The position numbers and the translations under genes were made by a program. This document shows positions 1-8,614 of a stretch of 64,000 bases of DNA, one piece after another. The stretch's first letter is position 1; each line of letters starts with the position of its first letter. The notes beneath the pieces are model-generated. The model was not told where the DNA came from, did no database searches, and was given only the letters and a program-made list of their open reading frames with translations. The DNA is from Glaciimonas sp. Lineage in GTDB: Bacteria > Pseudomonadota > Gammaproteobacteria > Burkholderiales > Burkholderiaceae_D. Location of the stretch: assembly GCA_012927585.1 (NCBI GenBank), contig JABBOY010000042.1, positions 124,001 through 188,000 of the forward strand. Reading direction: 5' to 3'.

Positions 1-1069
1 GGCACTGGCGCGGCAGGCCACACTCGGTTACACCACGATGATGCCGTCCGAAGATGCGGTCTGGGTCGCAGAGGAGCTGGCGCGGCGCTTTGGCCTGCCG
101 GTCTGGCAGTTTGCACTGAGCGCCTCGGACGCCAATCGCTTCGTGCTGCGTTGGCTGCGCGCCGCCAGCGGGCGACCGAAAATCCTGGTGTTCAATGGTT
201 GTTACCACGGCACGGTGGATGATGTGTTCGTCGATCTGGTCAATGGCAAGCCGCGCCAGCGCGACAGCCTGCTGGGCCAAGTGGTGGATCTGACTGTCAA
301 TACGCTGGTGGTTGAATTCAATGATCTGGCCGCACTCGATGCGGCGCTGGCTGCCGGCGATGTCGCCTGCGTGCTGGCCGAGCCGGTGATGACCAATATC
401 GGCATGGTCTTGCCGCAAGACGGCTATTGGGCCGCAGCGCAGCAGATCATGCGCCGCCACGGCACGCTTCTGGTGCTGGATGAAACTCACACCATCAGTT
501 CTGGGCCGGGCGGTTATGCGCGCCTGCACGGCTTGCAGCCGGATGCGCTGGTGGTCGGTAAGCCGGTTGGTGGCGGCGTGCCGTGCGCGGTGTATGGGTT
601 TAGTCGAAGTCTGGCAGCGCGGGTTGAGCAGGCCAAGCGGCAGGCGCCGCCAGGTCATTCCGGGGTTGGCACCACATTGACCGCGAACATGCTGACGATG
701 GCCGCCATGCGCGCCAATCTGGCCGAAGTGATGACCGATGCAGCTTATGCGCAGATGTTGGTGCTGGCTGAACGTCTGGCCCAGGGCTTGCGCAGCGTGA
801 TTGCAAAACACCGTTTGCCGTGGTGCGTGACGCAAGTCGGCGCGCGTACCGAATTTCAATTTTCAGCGCAACCGCCGGTCGATGGCAGCGCTGCCGAAGT
901 GATTCTGGATAGCGAGCTGGAGCAGATCATCCATTTATTCCTGCTCAATCGCGGCATGCTGATCACGCCGTTTCACAACATGATGTTGGTGTGTTCGCAC
1001 ACGCCGGTACAGGACATTGATCGTTTTTTGTCGGTATTCGACGATTGTCTGCAACAACTTGCCGGTTAA
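1..1069 (+). CDS. Class-III PLP-dependent aminotransferase (5' end outside window)
   Basis: The reading frame is open to the left edge, so the gene starts upstream; about 355 C-terminal residues are visible, whereas the family is usually 430-460 residues long. The protein resembles class-III (fold type I) transaminases of the glutamate-1-semialdehyde aminomutase branch. Visible marks are MMMPSEDA-like text at the start (TTMMPSEDA here), NGCYHGTVDD, the cofactor aspartate in LVLDETHT, and the likely PLP lysine in DALVVGKPVGGG. It ends at the stop at 1067-1069. The following genes are polyamine catabolism genes, which suggests an amino-group transfer step in amine or amino acid breakdown, but the substrate cannot be read from the sequence. 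It is convergent with the MocR regulator gene. The family call is firm; the substrate is unknown. Confidence 0.85.
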   Translation, partial: ALARQATLGYTTMMPSEDAVWVAEELARRFGLPVWQFALSASDANRFVLRWLRAASGRPKILVFNGCYHGTVDDVFVDLVNGKPRQRDSLLGQVVDLTVNTLVVEFNDLAALDAALAAGDVACVLAEPVMTNIGMVLPQDGYWAAAQQIMRRHGTLLVLDETHTISSGPGGYARLHGLQPDALVVGKPVGGGVPCAVYGFSRSLAARVEQAKRQAPPGHSGVGTTLTANMLTMAAMRANLAEVMTDAAYAQMLVLAERLAQGLRSVIAKHRLPWCVTQVGARTEFQFSAQPPVDGSAAEVILDSELEQIIHLFLLNRGMLITPFHNMMLVCSHTPVQDIDRFLSVFDDCLQQLAG

Positions 1070-1485
1070 ATGACGTTACGCATTTTCTACAGCAGGCATG
1101 CAAAATGCAAACAAAAATCAGGATCAACATTTGATCGGGATTGCAAAAGCCAATGCTGACTGCCGATTGAATAATTCCTTTCATTTTGTAGCAAGTCAGA
1201 TCGCATTGAATAGCTATCGCCCGGTCTTCCACCAGTGGGAGCGCGCTGGAGAGTGGAAATGTAAGCAGTCGTTGCTTGGCCGGTTGCCGAGTAAATTTTT
1301 AATAGTTAAGGAGTATGACTATTTTTATGATAGTTTCCGCATATTTTTATTGCAGTAATAAAATATACCAATAGCAGTACCGTAGTACGACAAGCCCTTT
1401 CGCAAGCGTTGGAGCTTGCTCAGGCGCAGGCCCCGGTTGGCTGGTTGAATCGAGCTTGTTTGCGTCACAAAGCACAACGCGTTTT
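1070..1485. other. Convergent intergenic region with one palindromic repeat
   Basis: This 416-bp stretch lies between the stops of the aminotransferase (plus) and the MocR gene (minus). It contains one copy of the GGAGTAT palindromic repeat (1310-1369). Open frames here have no recognisable protein family and no convincing ribosome binding site, so no gene is called. Confidence 0.6.
1310..1369 (+). repeat. Palindromic intergenic repeat, copy 1
   Basis: Sixty bases that begin GGAGTATGACT, have TTTCCGCATA at the centre and end AAATATACC. Length, ends and centre match five further copies in this window (14625, 35736, 45293, 53993, 63903). It lies between two convergent genes. Confidence 0.65.
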
Positions 1486-2994
1486 TCAGAGCCGCGTCCC
1501 GGCCTGAATAACGTGCGCCAGCAGTTTTCCGTAATAACTGATTTTGTCCATATTGACGTAAGCATAGCCGACCAGCAAGCCGCGCCGTACCGGTTGTTGC
1601 AGGTAATAATTGGACAGCGGTTTGACTGCAATGCCGGATTCTGCCGCCAGGCTGGCTAGCGCCACATCGTCCACTTGATCGGGTAATTCGATCACCAGAT
1701 GCAGGCCGGATTCTTCGCCTGAAATCTTGATATTGTTGCCGACCTGGGCCACCAGCGTCTTGCGCAATAGTTCGCGCTTGGCACCGTAAGCCTGGCGGAT
1801 TTTGCGGATGTGGGTAGTGAAATGCCCGGCCGCGATGAAGTCCGCCAGCGCTGCCTGGATCATCAATTGGCCGGGCCGGTGCAAGTCATACAGCGCGCTT
1901 TTGAATGGCTCCACCAGCAGCGGCGGCACCACCAGATAACCGACCTTGATGCCGGGATACAGAACTTTCGAAAAAGTGCCCATGTAGACCACGCGGCCAT
2001 GCGCATCGAGTCCCTGCAGAGCAGCCAGCGGTCGGCCGGTATAGCGGAATTCGCTGTCGTAATCGTCTTCCAGTATCCAGGCCCCTTCGTGCTCGGCCAG
2101 TTCCAGCAACATGCGCCGGCGCGCCAGGCTCATCACGACGCCGGTCGGGTACTGGTGCGACGGCGTGACATATATCAGACGCGGTTTGCTCATCAGTTCG
2201 CTTGCGGTCGGGGCAATGCCCTCGGCATCGACGGCAATCGGATGTAAATGTAAATCGCACGATTCAAACACTCTTCTGGCGCCCCAGTAGCAGGGATTTT
2301 CGACCCAGGCAGTGTCGCCGACATCGGCCAGTAATTGCGCGCACAGGTCGAGCGATTGTTGGGTGCCGGCCGTGATCATCACTTGGTCGATCGAGACCTT
2401 GACCGAGCGCGACACGCGCAAGTATTCGGCAATCGCACGGCGTAACGGCAGGTAGCCGCCAGCCTTGCCGTAATCCAGCAATTCCGACCATGAATCGCGC
2501 CAGACGCGATTTTGCAAGCGCTGCCATATTTTGTAAGGAAAGGTTGAAAAATCGCAGTCGCCGGGTGCAAATGGCTGGATTTCGTAGCGCTCGCCGGCCG
2601 CAAATTCAGTTAGCTGGGCACCGCGCTTCGATAGCGGCGCCGGTCCGGCAAGAGGGATTTTCGGCGTGCTGGCAGGGAGTTCTTTCGGCTTGCCTTTAGG
2701 CCGCGAGACGGCAGGCAGTGTCGCCGCAACATAGGTGCCGCTGCCGGTCGACGTGACGACGAAGCCTTCCGCAACCAGTTGTTCGAACGCGGCGATGATG
2801 GTGTTGCGCGCGATGCCGAGATCTTTTGCCAGATTGCGGGTTGACGGCAGCTTGCAACCGGCGCCCAGTTGCTGCGACAGAATGGCCGCTTTTGCTGCCT
2901 CATACAGGCGCCGCTGTTGCGGCAGTCGCGGCAGGAAGTCGGCTTGTGCCAGCGTGTCACTCAGTAATTCGGCGGTTGGGAGATTGGTAATCAC
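1486..2994 (-). CDS. MocR/PdxR-family transcriptional regulator (GntR wHTH plus aminotransferase-fold domain)
   Basis: A 502-residue protein with the two-part MocR plan. The first ~95 residues form a GntR-type winged helix (LPSTRNLAKDLGIARNTI, then EGFVVTSTGSGTYVA). A linker is followed by a class-I aminotransferase-like domain that keeps PLP residues: TAGTQQSLDL, ILEDDYDSEFRY and the lysine in GTFSKVLYPG. MocR proteins bind PLP and often PLP-amine adducts and regulate vitamin B6, GABA, taurine or amine genes. It is divergent from puuD, and three TAAAGTGGT repeats lie in the shared upstream region. I infer that it controls the polyamine cluster to its right. The length is normal, and the ATG at 2992-2994 is accepted. 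Confidence 0.9.
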   Translation of the reverse strand: MITNLPTAELLSDTLAQADFLPRLPQQRRLYEAAKAAILSQQLGAGCKLPSTRNLAKDLGIARNTIIAAFEQLVAEGFVVTSTGSGTYVAATLPAVSRPKGKPKELPASTPKIPLAGPAPLSKRGAQLTEFAAGERYEIQPFAPGDCDFSTFPYKIWQRLQNRVWRDSWSELLDYGKAGGYLPLRRAIAEYLRVSRSVKVSIDQVMITAGTQQSLDLCAQLLADVGDTAWVENPCYWGARRVFESCDLHLHPIAVDAEGIAPTASELMSKPRLIYVTPSHQYPTGVVMSLARRRMLLELAEHEGAWILEDDYDSEFRYTGRPLAALQGLDAHGRVVYMGTFSKVLYPGIKVGYLVVPPLLVEPFKSALYDLHRPGQLMIQAALADFIAAGHFTTHIRKIRQAYGAKRELLRKTLVAQVGNNIKISGEESGLHLVIELPDQVDDVALASLAAESGIAVKPLSNYYLQQPVRRGLLVGYAYVNMDKISYYGKLLAHVIQAGTRL

Positions 2995-3000
2995 GGTTTT

Positions 3001-3120
3001 TAAAGTGGTTCTATTAAGATGATTAAAGTGGTACTGCCAATTTTAAATTATCCAGCATAAGATGCAATTACTGACTAACACAAGGATGAGAATAAGTTTT
3101 TTGGCCTGCTCTAAAGTGGT
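3001..3120. promoter_or_regulatory. Candidate MocR operator: three TAAAGTGGT direct repeats
   Basis: TAAAGTGGT occurs at 3001-3009, 3024-3032 and 3112-3120. The first two extend to TAAAGTGGTTCT and TAAAGTGGTACT with a 23-bp period, about two helical turns, which is typical of MocR direct-repeat operators. They lie between the divergent MocR gene and puuD. The assignment to this regulator is inferred. Confidence 0.55.
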
Positions 3121-3213
3121 GCATTGCAACATCAGCATTTTGCACCAAATTGGTTCTTGATGCTATTCTGAACTGCATCTCAAGCATAAGCCAGTCTTCT
3201 TATTAAGAAAATT

Positions 3214-3978
3214 ATGCGTAGCCCACTCGTTATTGTTCCTGCTTGTACCCTGCAGCAAGGTGCGCATCCATACTATGTCGCGCAAATGAAATATGTCGAT
3301 GCCGTCTTGACCGGCGCTGCTTGCTTGCCTTTAATTTTGCCGGCCTTGGGCGAGCGCATTGATTGGGATGCGCTGTTGTCTGCGGTCGATGGCGTGATGC
3401 TTACCGGATCGCCTTCCAATGTGCATCCCAGTCATTTCGGCCAGACGGTTCGTGATCTTGCTTTACCGCTCGATCCGGCGCGGGATGCAACCAATCTGCC
3501 CTTGATTCGTGCTGCGCTAGAGCGTGGGTTGCCATTGTTTGCGATCTGCCGCGGCATGCAGGAAGCTAATGTCGCGCTTGGCGGAACCCTGCATCAGGCG
3601 CTGCAAGAAAATGCCGGTTTCAACGATCATCGCGAAGTTAAGAGCCTGTCCATCGAAGAGCAGTACGGTCCAGCCCATGCAGTCACACTGATGCCGGGCG
3701 GTTTGATGGCGCAGGTGCTGGGTGGCGTCACTCGGATTTCGGTCAACTCGTTGCATGGACAAGGCATTGACCGGCTGGCACCCGGATTGCGCGTCGAAGC
3801 GGTCGCCGAAGACGGCCTGGTTGAGGCGTATAGCGTTGAGAGCGCTCCCGGCTTTGCGCTGGCAGTGCAGTGGCATCCAGAATGGCGCTTGACTGAAAAC
3901 CCGATTTCCATGAAGTTGTATGCAGCGTTCGGCACAGCTTGCCGACAATACCAGTCACAGAAAACAGCTGCGACCTAA
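3214..3978 (+). CDS. puuD: Gamma-glutamyl-GABA hydrolase (class-I glutamine amidotransferase-like, PuuD type)
   Basis: A 254-residue cytoplasmic hydrolase of the peptidase C26 family. It would release glutamate and GABA from gamma-glutamyl-GABA, the last step of the glutamylated putrescine pathway. Visible marks are VDGVMLTGSPSNVHPSHF, the nucleophile elbow LFAICRGMQEANVALGGTL (catalytic Cys in CRG), VNSLHGQGID and the catalytic His-Glu pair in VQWHPEW. The ATG at 3214 follows an AAGAAA-like ribosome site. It is the first gene of a plus-strand run with puuA and spuC, divergent from the MocR regulator. The length equals E. coli PuuD (254). Confidence is high from the motifs together with the neighbours. 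Confidence 0.92.
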   Translation: MRSPLVIVPACTLQQGAHPYYVAQMKYVDAVLTGAACLPLILPALGERIDWDALLSAVDGVMLTGSPSNVHPSHFGQTVRDLALPLDPARDATNLPLIRAALERGLPLFAICRGMQEANVALGGTLHQALQENAGFNDHREVKSLSIEEQYGPAHAVTLMPGGLMAQVLGGVTRISVNSLHGQGIDRLAPGLRVEAVAEDGLVEAYSVESAPGFALAVQWHPEWRLTENPISMKLYAAFGTACRQYQSQKTAAT

Positions 3979-3984
3979 GTAGTT

Positions 3985-4019
3985 AAGTAGTAGTGCAGGC
4001 ACGGAGGCCTGTACTACTT
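3985..4019 (+). terminator. Hairpin between puuD and puuA
   Basis: AAGTAGTA...CAGGC (3985-4000) pairs with GCCTGTACTACTT (4007-4019), leaving a three-base bulge and a six-base loop. There is no U-run, so it may limit read-through or protect mRNA ends rather than act as a full intrinsic terminator. Confidence 0.4.
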
Positions 4020-4064
4020 GAAGTACAAAATATAAATAATAATCAAGCAACAATAGAGGAAGCT

Positions 4065-5435
4065 ATGTCGATACGTGAAAATTTTTCTTATACGGATATG
4101 GATCTGTGGCTCAACGAAAAACGGGTTACGGAAATTGAATGTCTGGTGCCGGATTTGACCGGTGTGGCGCGCGGAAAGATTCTGCCGCGTGGAAAATTTA
4201 CCCAGGAGCGCGGCATGCGCATTCCCGAAGCGGTATTGGGGATGACGGTGACGGGTAATTATCCGGTGGATGATGGCCCGTATGATCGGGCGATTTCATC
4301 TACCGACCGCGACATGATCCTGAAAGCGGACCCGGCCACTATCACGATGGTGCCGTGGGCAGTCGATCCAACCGCGCAGGTGATTCACGATTGTTTTTTT
4401 GCCGATGGCATGCTGGTCGATTTTGCGCCGCGTTCGGTGCTGCGCCGGGTTCTGAAGTTGTATGCAGATAAAGGCTGGAGGCCAGTGGTCGCGCCGGAGC
4501 TGGAATTTTATCTGACTGCGCAAAATACCGATCCTGATTTGCCCTTGAAGCCGCCGGTCGGACGTAGCGGCCGTGCCGAAACCAGCCGCCAGATATATAG
4601 CATCGACGCAGTCAACGAGTTTGATCCATTGTTCGAAGACATTTACGATTATTGCGAAATGATGAATCTGGATGTGGATACGCTGATTCACGAGATCGGC
4701 GCTGGCCAGATGGAAATCAACTTCTTGCATGGCGAGCCACTGGACTTGGCCGACAAGGTGTTCTTTTTCAAGCGCACCCTGCGCGAAGCAGCACTCAAGC
4801 ATGGCATGTACGCTACTTTCATGGCTAAACCGATGACAGGCGAGCCGGGCTCGGCGATGCATGTGCATCAGAGCGTGGTGGATGCCCAGACTGGCTTGAA
4901 CATTTTCAGTAACCAGGATGGTTCGGCGGCCCCCATCTTCAAGCATTACATCGGCGGTTTGCAGCGCTATATGCCCGCGGCTATGGCCATTGTCGCTCCG
5001 TATGTCAATTCCTATCGTCGCATCGTGCGGCATACCGCAGCCCCGATCAATATCCAGTGGGGTCAGGATAACCGTACCGTCGGCTTTCGCGTGCCGGAAT
5101 CCGGTGCCCAGGATCGACGTGTCGAGAACCGGATCATCGGTGCCGACGCCAATCCTTATCTGGCGCTAGCGGTGACATTGGCGTGCGGCTATCTGGGCAT
5201 GACCGAGCAACTGGAGCCGACCCCAATCACGGTCGGCAGTGCCTATGACCTCAAGTTCGAGTTGCCACAAGGCTTGCCGGAGGCACTGCAATTATTGCGC
5301 GCGGAAGATAAGCTGCGCAGCGTGCTGGGCGAACGCTTCATCGATGTCTATTCGGCCATCAAGGATTTGGAGCACGCGGAATTCATGCGGGTAATCAGCC
5401 CTTGGGAACGTGAACATTTGTTACTGCACGTTTAA
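4065..5435 (+). CDS. puuA: Gamma-glutamylputrescine synthetase (glutamine synthetase family)
   Basis: A 456-residue member of the glutamine synthetase fold that would ligate glutamate to putrescine using ATP. The ATG at 4065 is chosen because AGAGGA sits just upstream (4055-4060) and the protein then begins MSIRENFSY; an in-frame start at 3993 lies inside the preceding hairpin. Family marks are the catalytic glutamates in VAPELEFYL and EIGAGQMEINF, the ATP/metal His in GSAMHVHQSV, and arginines in RTVGFRVPESGAQDRRVENRIIGADANPYLA. The lack of the classical adenylylation loop and the neighbours puuD, spuC and puuC favour PuuA/PauA over GlnA. It is preceded by puuD with an 86-bp gap. Confidence 0.88.
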   Translation: MSIRENFSYTDMDLWLNEKRVTEIECLVPDLTGVARGKILPRGKFTQERGMRIPEAVLGMTVTGNYPVDDGPYDRAISSTDRDMILKADPATITMVPWAVDPTAQVIHDCFFADGMLVDFAPRSVLRRVLKLYADKGWRPVVAPELEFYLTAQNTDPDLPLKPPVGRSGRAETSRQIYSIDAVNEFDPLFEDIYDYCEMMNLDVDTLIHEIGAGQMEINFLHGEPLDLADKVFFFKRTLREAALKHGMYATFMAKPMTGEPGSAMHVHQSVVDAQTGLNIFSNQDGSAAPIFKHYIGGLQRYMPAAMAIVAPYVNSYRRIVRHTAAPINIQWGQDNRTVGFRVPESGAQDRRVENRIIGADANPYLALAVTLACGYLGMTEQLEPTPITVGSAYDLKFELPQGLPEALQLLRAEDKLRSVLGERFIDVYSAIKDLEHAEFMRVISPWEREHLLLHV

Positions 5436-5558
5436 GACCGCCAGGATTTATGCAGTTAAGTAGCGCACAGGGCATCCTGCAAGGAATTCATTTTTTGCGT
5501 AAATCGTAACCATATTGACGCTATTGCATCAAATTACATCAAAAAATTCAGGTGAATC

Positions 5559-7004
5559 ATGCATACAAAAACACTCGCCCCAACGGCCATCGTTGCGCCT
5601 GCTGCAACCCGGCAGCAAGTGCAATACAACACCAAAGCAATCCAGCAGATGGATTCCGCCCATTATTTACATCCCTTTACCGATTACAAGGATCTGGCCA
5701 GCCGCGGTGCCCGCGTGATGGTCAAGGGCGAGGGCATTTATCTGTGGGATTCCGAAGGCAAGCGCAGCCTGGACGGTATGTCCGGTCTGTGGTGCGTCAA
5801 TGTCGGCTACGGTCGCAAGAGCATTGCGGACGCGGCCTATGCGCAGATGCAGCAACTGCCTTTCTATAACAGCTTCTTCAACACCACCAATATTCCGGCG
5901 GTGGAACTGGCCAAGGTACTGGTCGAGATTTCTCCACCCCAGTTCAACCATGTCTTTTTCACCAATTCCGGCTCGGAAGCCAATGACACCAACGTGCGCA
6001 TGGTGCGGCGTTACTGGGACTTGATGGGCTACAAAGACCGCCATATGATCATCAGCCGCCACAACGCTTATCACGGCAGCACGATGGCAGGTGCTTCGCT
6101 GAGTGGCATGTCCGCCATGCACGAGCAGGGCGGTTTGCCGATTCCGGGCATAGTCCACATCGGCCAGCCGTACTACCTGGAAGGCGGCAAGGGCCTGACG
6201 CCGGAAGAATTCGGCCTGAAAGCGGCTTCCTGGCTGGAAGATAAAATTCTTGCAATCGGCCCGGAAAAAGTGGCTGCTTTCATCGGCGAACCGGTGCAGG
6301 GCGCCGGTGGCGTCATCATCCCGCCATCGACGTACTGGCCCGAAATTCAGCGCATCTGCGACAAATACGACATCTTGCTGATTGCTGACGAAGTCATTTG
6401 CGGATTTGGCCGTTTGGGTTACTGGTTCGGCTCGGAGCGCTTCGGCATCAAGCCGGATTTGATGACTTTCGCCAAGGGCGTGACCTCCGGCTATATCCCG
6501 CTGGGTGGCGTGCTGGTGGGGGATCGCGTGGCCAATGTGCTGATTGAGAAGGGCGGCGATTTCAATCATGGCTTCACCTATTCAGGCCATCCGGTTGCAT
6601 GTGCCGCCGCACTGGACAATATCCGCATCATTCGCGCAGAAAAACTGGTCGAAAAAGTCCATGAAGAAACCGGCCCCTATTTGAAGCAACAATTTGAAGC
6701 GCTGGCGGATCATCCACTGGTCGGCATGGCGGAGGCCTGCGGTTTTGTCGCCGGACTGGTGCTGGTCAAGGAAAAAGGCGCGACTATTTTTGACGCGGTT
6801 TCATTCCCGAAAGAAGTCGATGTCGGCATGGTGTGTCGCGGCCACATGTTCGACAACGGCATGATCATGCGCGCGGTGGGTGAGCGCATGATCATTGCTC
6901 CGCCGCTAGTGATGACAAAAGCACAGATTGACGAGATGGTCGCTTTGATCCGGTTTTGCCTGGATGCGACTTTGGTGGATTTAAAGCAGCGTGGTTGCCT
7001 GTAA
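5559..7004 (+). CDS. spuC: Putrescine/polyamine:pyruvate aminotransferase (class III)
   Basis: A 481-residue class-III transaminase closely matching the SpuC family, which converts putrescine and related diamines to aminoaldehydes with pyruvate as acceptor. Visible marks are HPFTDYKDLASRGARVM, the N-terminal DGMSGLWCVNVGYGR, TNSGSEANDTNVRMVRRYW, HNAYHGSTMAG, IADEVICGFGRLGYWFGSE and the PLP lysine in MTFAKGVTSGYIPLGG. AGGTGA stands just before the ATG at 5559. It sits between puuA and the ABC importer. No FAD-dependent gamma-glutamylputrescine oxidase (PuuB/PauB) is visible in the window, so this enzyme may supply the aldehyde for PuuC. That substitution is inferred. Confidence 0.9.
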   Translation: MHTKTLAPTAIVAPAATRQQVQYNTKAIQQMDSAHYLHPFTDYKDLASRGARVMVKGEGIYLWDSEGKRSLDGMSGLWCVNVGYGRKSIADAAYAQMQQLPFYNSFFNTTNIPAVELAKVLVEISPPQFNHVFFTNSGSEANDTNVRMVRRYWDLMGYKDRHMIISRHNAYHGSTMAGASLSGMSAMHEQGGLPIPGIVHIGQPYYLEGGKGLTPEEFGLKAASWLEDKILAIGPEKVAAFIGEPVQGAGGVIIPPSTYWPEIQRICDKYDILLIADEVICGFGRLGYWFGSERFGIKPDLMTFAKGVTSGYIPLGGVLVGDRVANVLIEKGGDFNHGFTYSGHPVACAAALDNIRIIRAEKLVEKVHEETGPYLKQQFEALADHPLVGMAEACGFVAGLVLVKEKGATIFDAVSFPKEVDVGMVCRGHMFDNGMIMRAVGERMIIAPPLVMTKAQIDEMVALIRFCLDATLVDLKQRGCL

Positions 7005-7015
7005 AGATCAGTCGG

Positions 7016-7060
7016 ACAAGCAGCAGTCAGGCAAGCAGTAAATAGACAAGCAGCAAATAG
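7016..7060. repeat. 15-bp tandem repeat, three units
   Basis: Three consecutive 15-mers: ACAAGCAGCAGTCAG, GCAAGCAGTAAATAG, ACAAGCAGCAAATAG. They lie just after the spuC stop, in the 246-bp leader before the binding-protein gene. Function is unknown; they could be replication slippage or a protein-binding array. Confidence 0.6.
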
Positions 7061-7250
7061 ACTGTCTCATGAAAGTGATGGAGACAAACCGCAGAAAAGT
7101 TGCCGATACTGGCATGAATCGATAACATCGCTCTTGCTAAAGCGTCCAGGAGAACCATTGCATTGTGTAACACGGAGGTTCAAGCGAAAAAGGCGGAAGA
7201 GTGATGCTAATACTGAGGGTACTTTCATTTTGAAACAACAGGAGGGTGTG

Positions 7251-8402
7251 ATGACGGCAATGATTTGGAATCGACATTTAAGTAAACGGATTGGATATGG
7301 CCTGACGAAAATGGTTGGGATGACGGCACTGGCAGCGACAATATTGGTAGCGCTTCCGGTGATGGCAGAGGAAGAAAAAATCCTCAACATCTATAACTGG
7401 TCAGATTACATTGCTGACGACACTATCAAGAACTTCGAGAAAGAGACCGGCATCAAAGTTCGCTACGACAATTTTGACAGTAATGAAATTCTGCATGCGA
7501 AGCTGGTCGCCGGCAGAACCGGTTACGATATCGTGGTGCCTGGCGTCATTTGGGCAAAAATGCAGATCGAGGGCGGACTCTTGCGCAAGCTGGATAAGAG
7601 CAAGCTGCCGAACTTGGTTAACCTTGACCCTGCATTGCAGTCAAAAATTGCCAAACTCGACCCTAACAATGATCATTTAGTAGATTGGTTGTGGGGATTT
7701 ACAACGCTCGGCATCAACGTAGATAAGGTCAAGAGTGCCCTGGGCGACCTGCCGATGCCGGACAACGCCTGGGATCTTTTGTTTGATACCAAATACGCCT
7801 CCAAGTTAAAATCCTGCGGTATCTCAGTCCTCGATGCCCCCTCCGAAGTTCTTCCTCTTGCCCTGCATTACATTGGCAAGCCCGCATTTTCACAGAACGT
7901 TGCTGACTATCAGGAAGCGGGCCAGTTGCTGAAAAAAATTCGTCCTTACGTGACCTTATTTAGCTCTTCCGGCTACATCAACGACATGGCAAACGGTTCG
8001 GTTTGCCTGGCATTGGGCTGGTCAGGGGATATTAACATTGCAAGGCAGCGTGCAATCGATGCCAAAAAAGGCGTCAAGATCGAGGCTATGATTCCCCATA
8101 CCGGCTCGATGCTGTTCTTTGATACGATGGCCATTCCGAGCGATGCCGCACACCCGGACAACGCGCACAAGTTCATGAACTACATCATGCGTCCCGAAGT
8201 TGCTGCTTCGCTGACCAATAAAGTGTTTTATGCCAACCCGAACGCGGCCAGCCTGAAATTCGTCAAGAAAGAAATCAGCGAGAACAAAACGGTATTCCTG
8301 TCTGCCGATGATATGAAGAAAATGTTCACACCCGATTCGGTGAACTCCAATATTCGCAGAACCATGACACGTATCTACACTCAGTTCAAATCAGGCCTCT
8401 GA
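7251..8402 (+). CDS. spuD: Periplasmic polyamine-binding protein of ABC importer (PotF/SpuD type)
   Basis: A 383-residue extracytoplasmic solute-binding protein. The start at 7251 is chosen because AGGAGGG lies at 7240-7246 and it gives a proper signal peptide: basic start, hydrophobic GMTALAATILVALPVMA, cleavage near MAEEEKIL. The mature start LNIYNWSDYIADDTIKNFEKETGI is the hallmark of PotF/SpuD/SpuE proteins, and WLWGFTTLGINVDKV, LGWSGDINIA and MIPHTGSMLFFDTMAIP follow as expected. It delivers putrescine or spermidine to the permease encoded downstream. The length fits the family (about 365-370 mature). A 212-bp gap with a hairpin separates it from the ATPase gene, which fits the usual need for extra binding protein. 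Confidence 0.93.
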   Translation: MTAMIWNRHLSKRIGYGLTKMVGMTALAATILVALPVMAEEEKILNIYNWSDYIADDTIKNFEKETGIKVRYDNFDSNEILHAKLVAGRTGYDIVVPGVIWAKMQIEGGLLRKLDKSKLPNLVNLDPALQSKIAKLDPNNDHLVDWLWGFTTLGINVDKVKSALGDLPMPDNAWDLLFDTKYASKLKSCGISVLDAPSEVLPLALHYIGKPAFSQNVADYQEAGQLLKKIRPYVTLFSSSGYINDMANGSVCLALGWSGDINIARQRAIDAKKGVKIEAMIPHTGSMLFFDTMAIPSDAAHPDNAHKFMNYIMRPEVAASLTNKVFYANPNAASLKFVKKEISENKTVFLSADDMKKMFTPDSVNSNIRRTMTRIYTQFKSGL

Positions 8403-8412
8403 TGACTGCCGA

Positions 8413-8441
8413 CATGCCCTTTGCCAATTGCGTTGGGCATG
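8413..8441 (+). terminator. Weak hairpin after the binding-protein gene
   Basis: CATGCCC (8413-8419) can pair with GGGCATG (8435-8441) across a 15-base loop, 10 bases after the stop. There is no clear U-run. It may attenuate read-through into the ATPase gene. Confidence 0.35.
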
Positions 8442-8614
8442 CCGCCTGAGTTATAAAACAAAAAATAAGATTTGTGCAAAACATGCATGTCATTTTGCAG
8501 GGGTGGGCCGTGTTCGCCCTGAGAACGTCTACGTGCGTTGATGCTGTACGTAAGTTCTAAAAAGTTGAAACCATTGTTTCGAATTCATCCATTTTTTATA
8601 TTAAGTATTCTGTC

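Noticed and set aside
1098-1358. 86-codon frame in the aminotransferase/MocR gap
   Set aside because: Runs through the palindromic repeat, no family resemblance, no ribosome site.
4296-5033. Long antisense frame opposite puuA
   Set aside because: Shadow of the real gene; composition follows the third-codon pattern of puuA and no family is seen.
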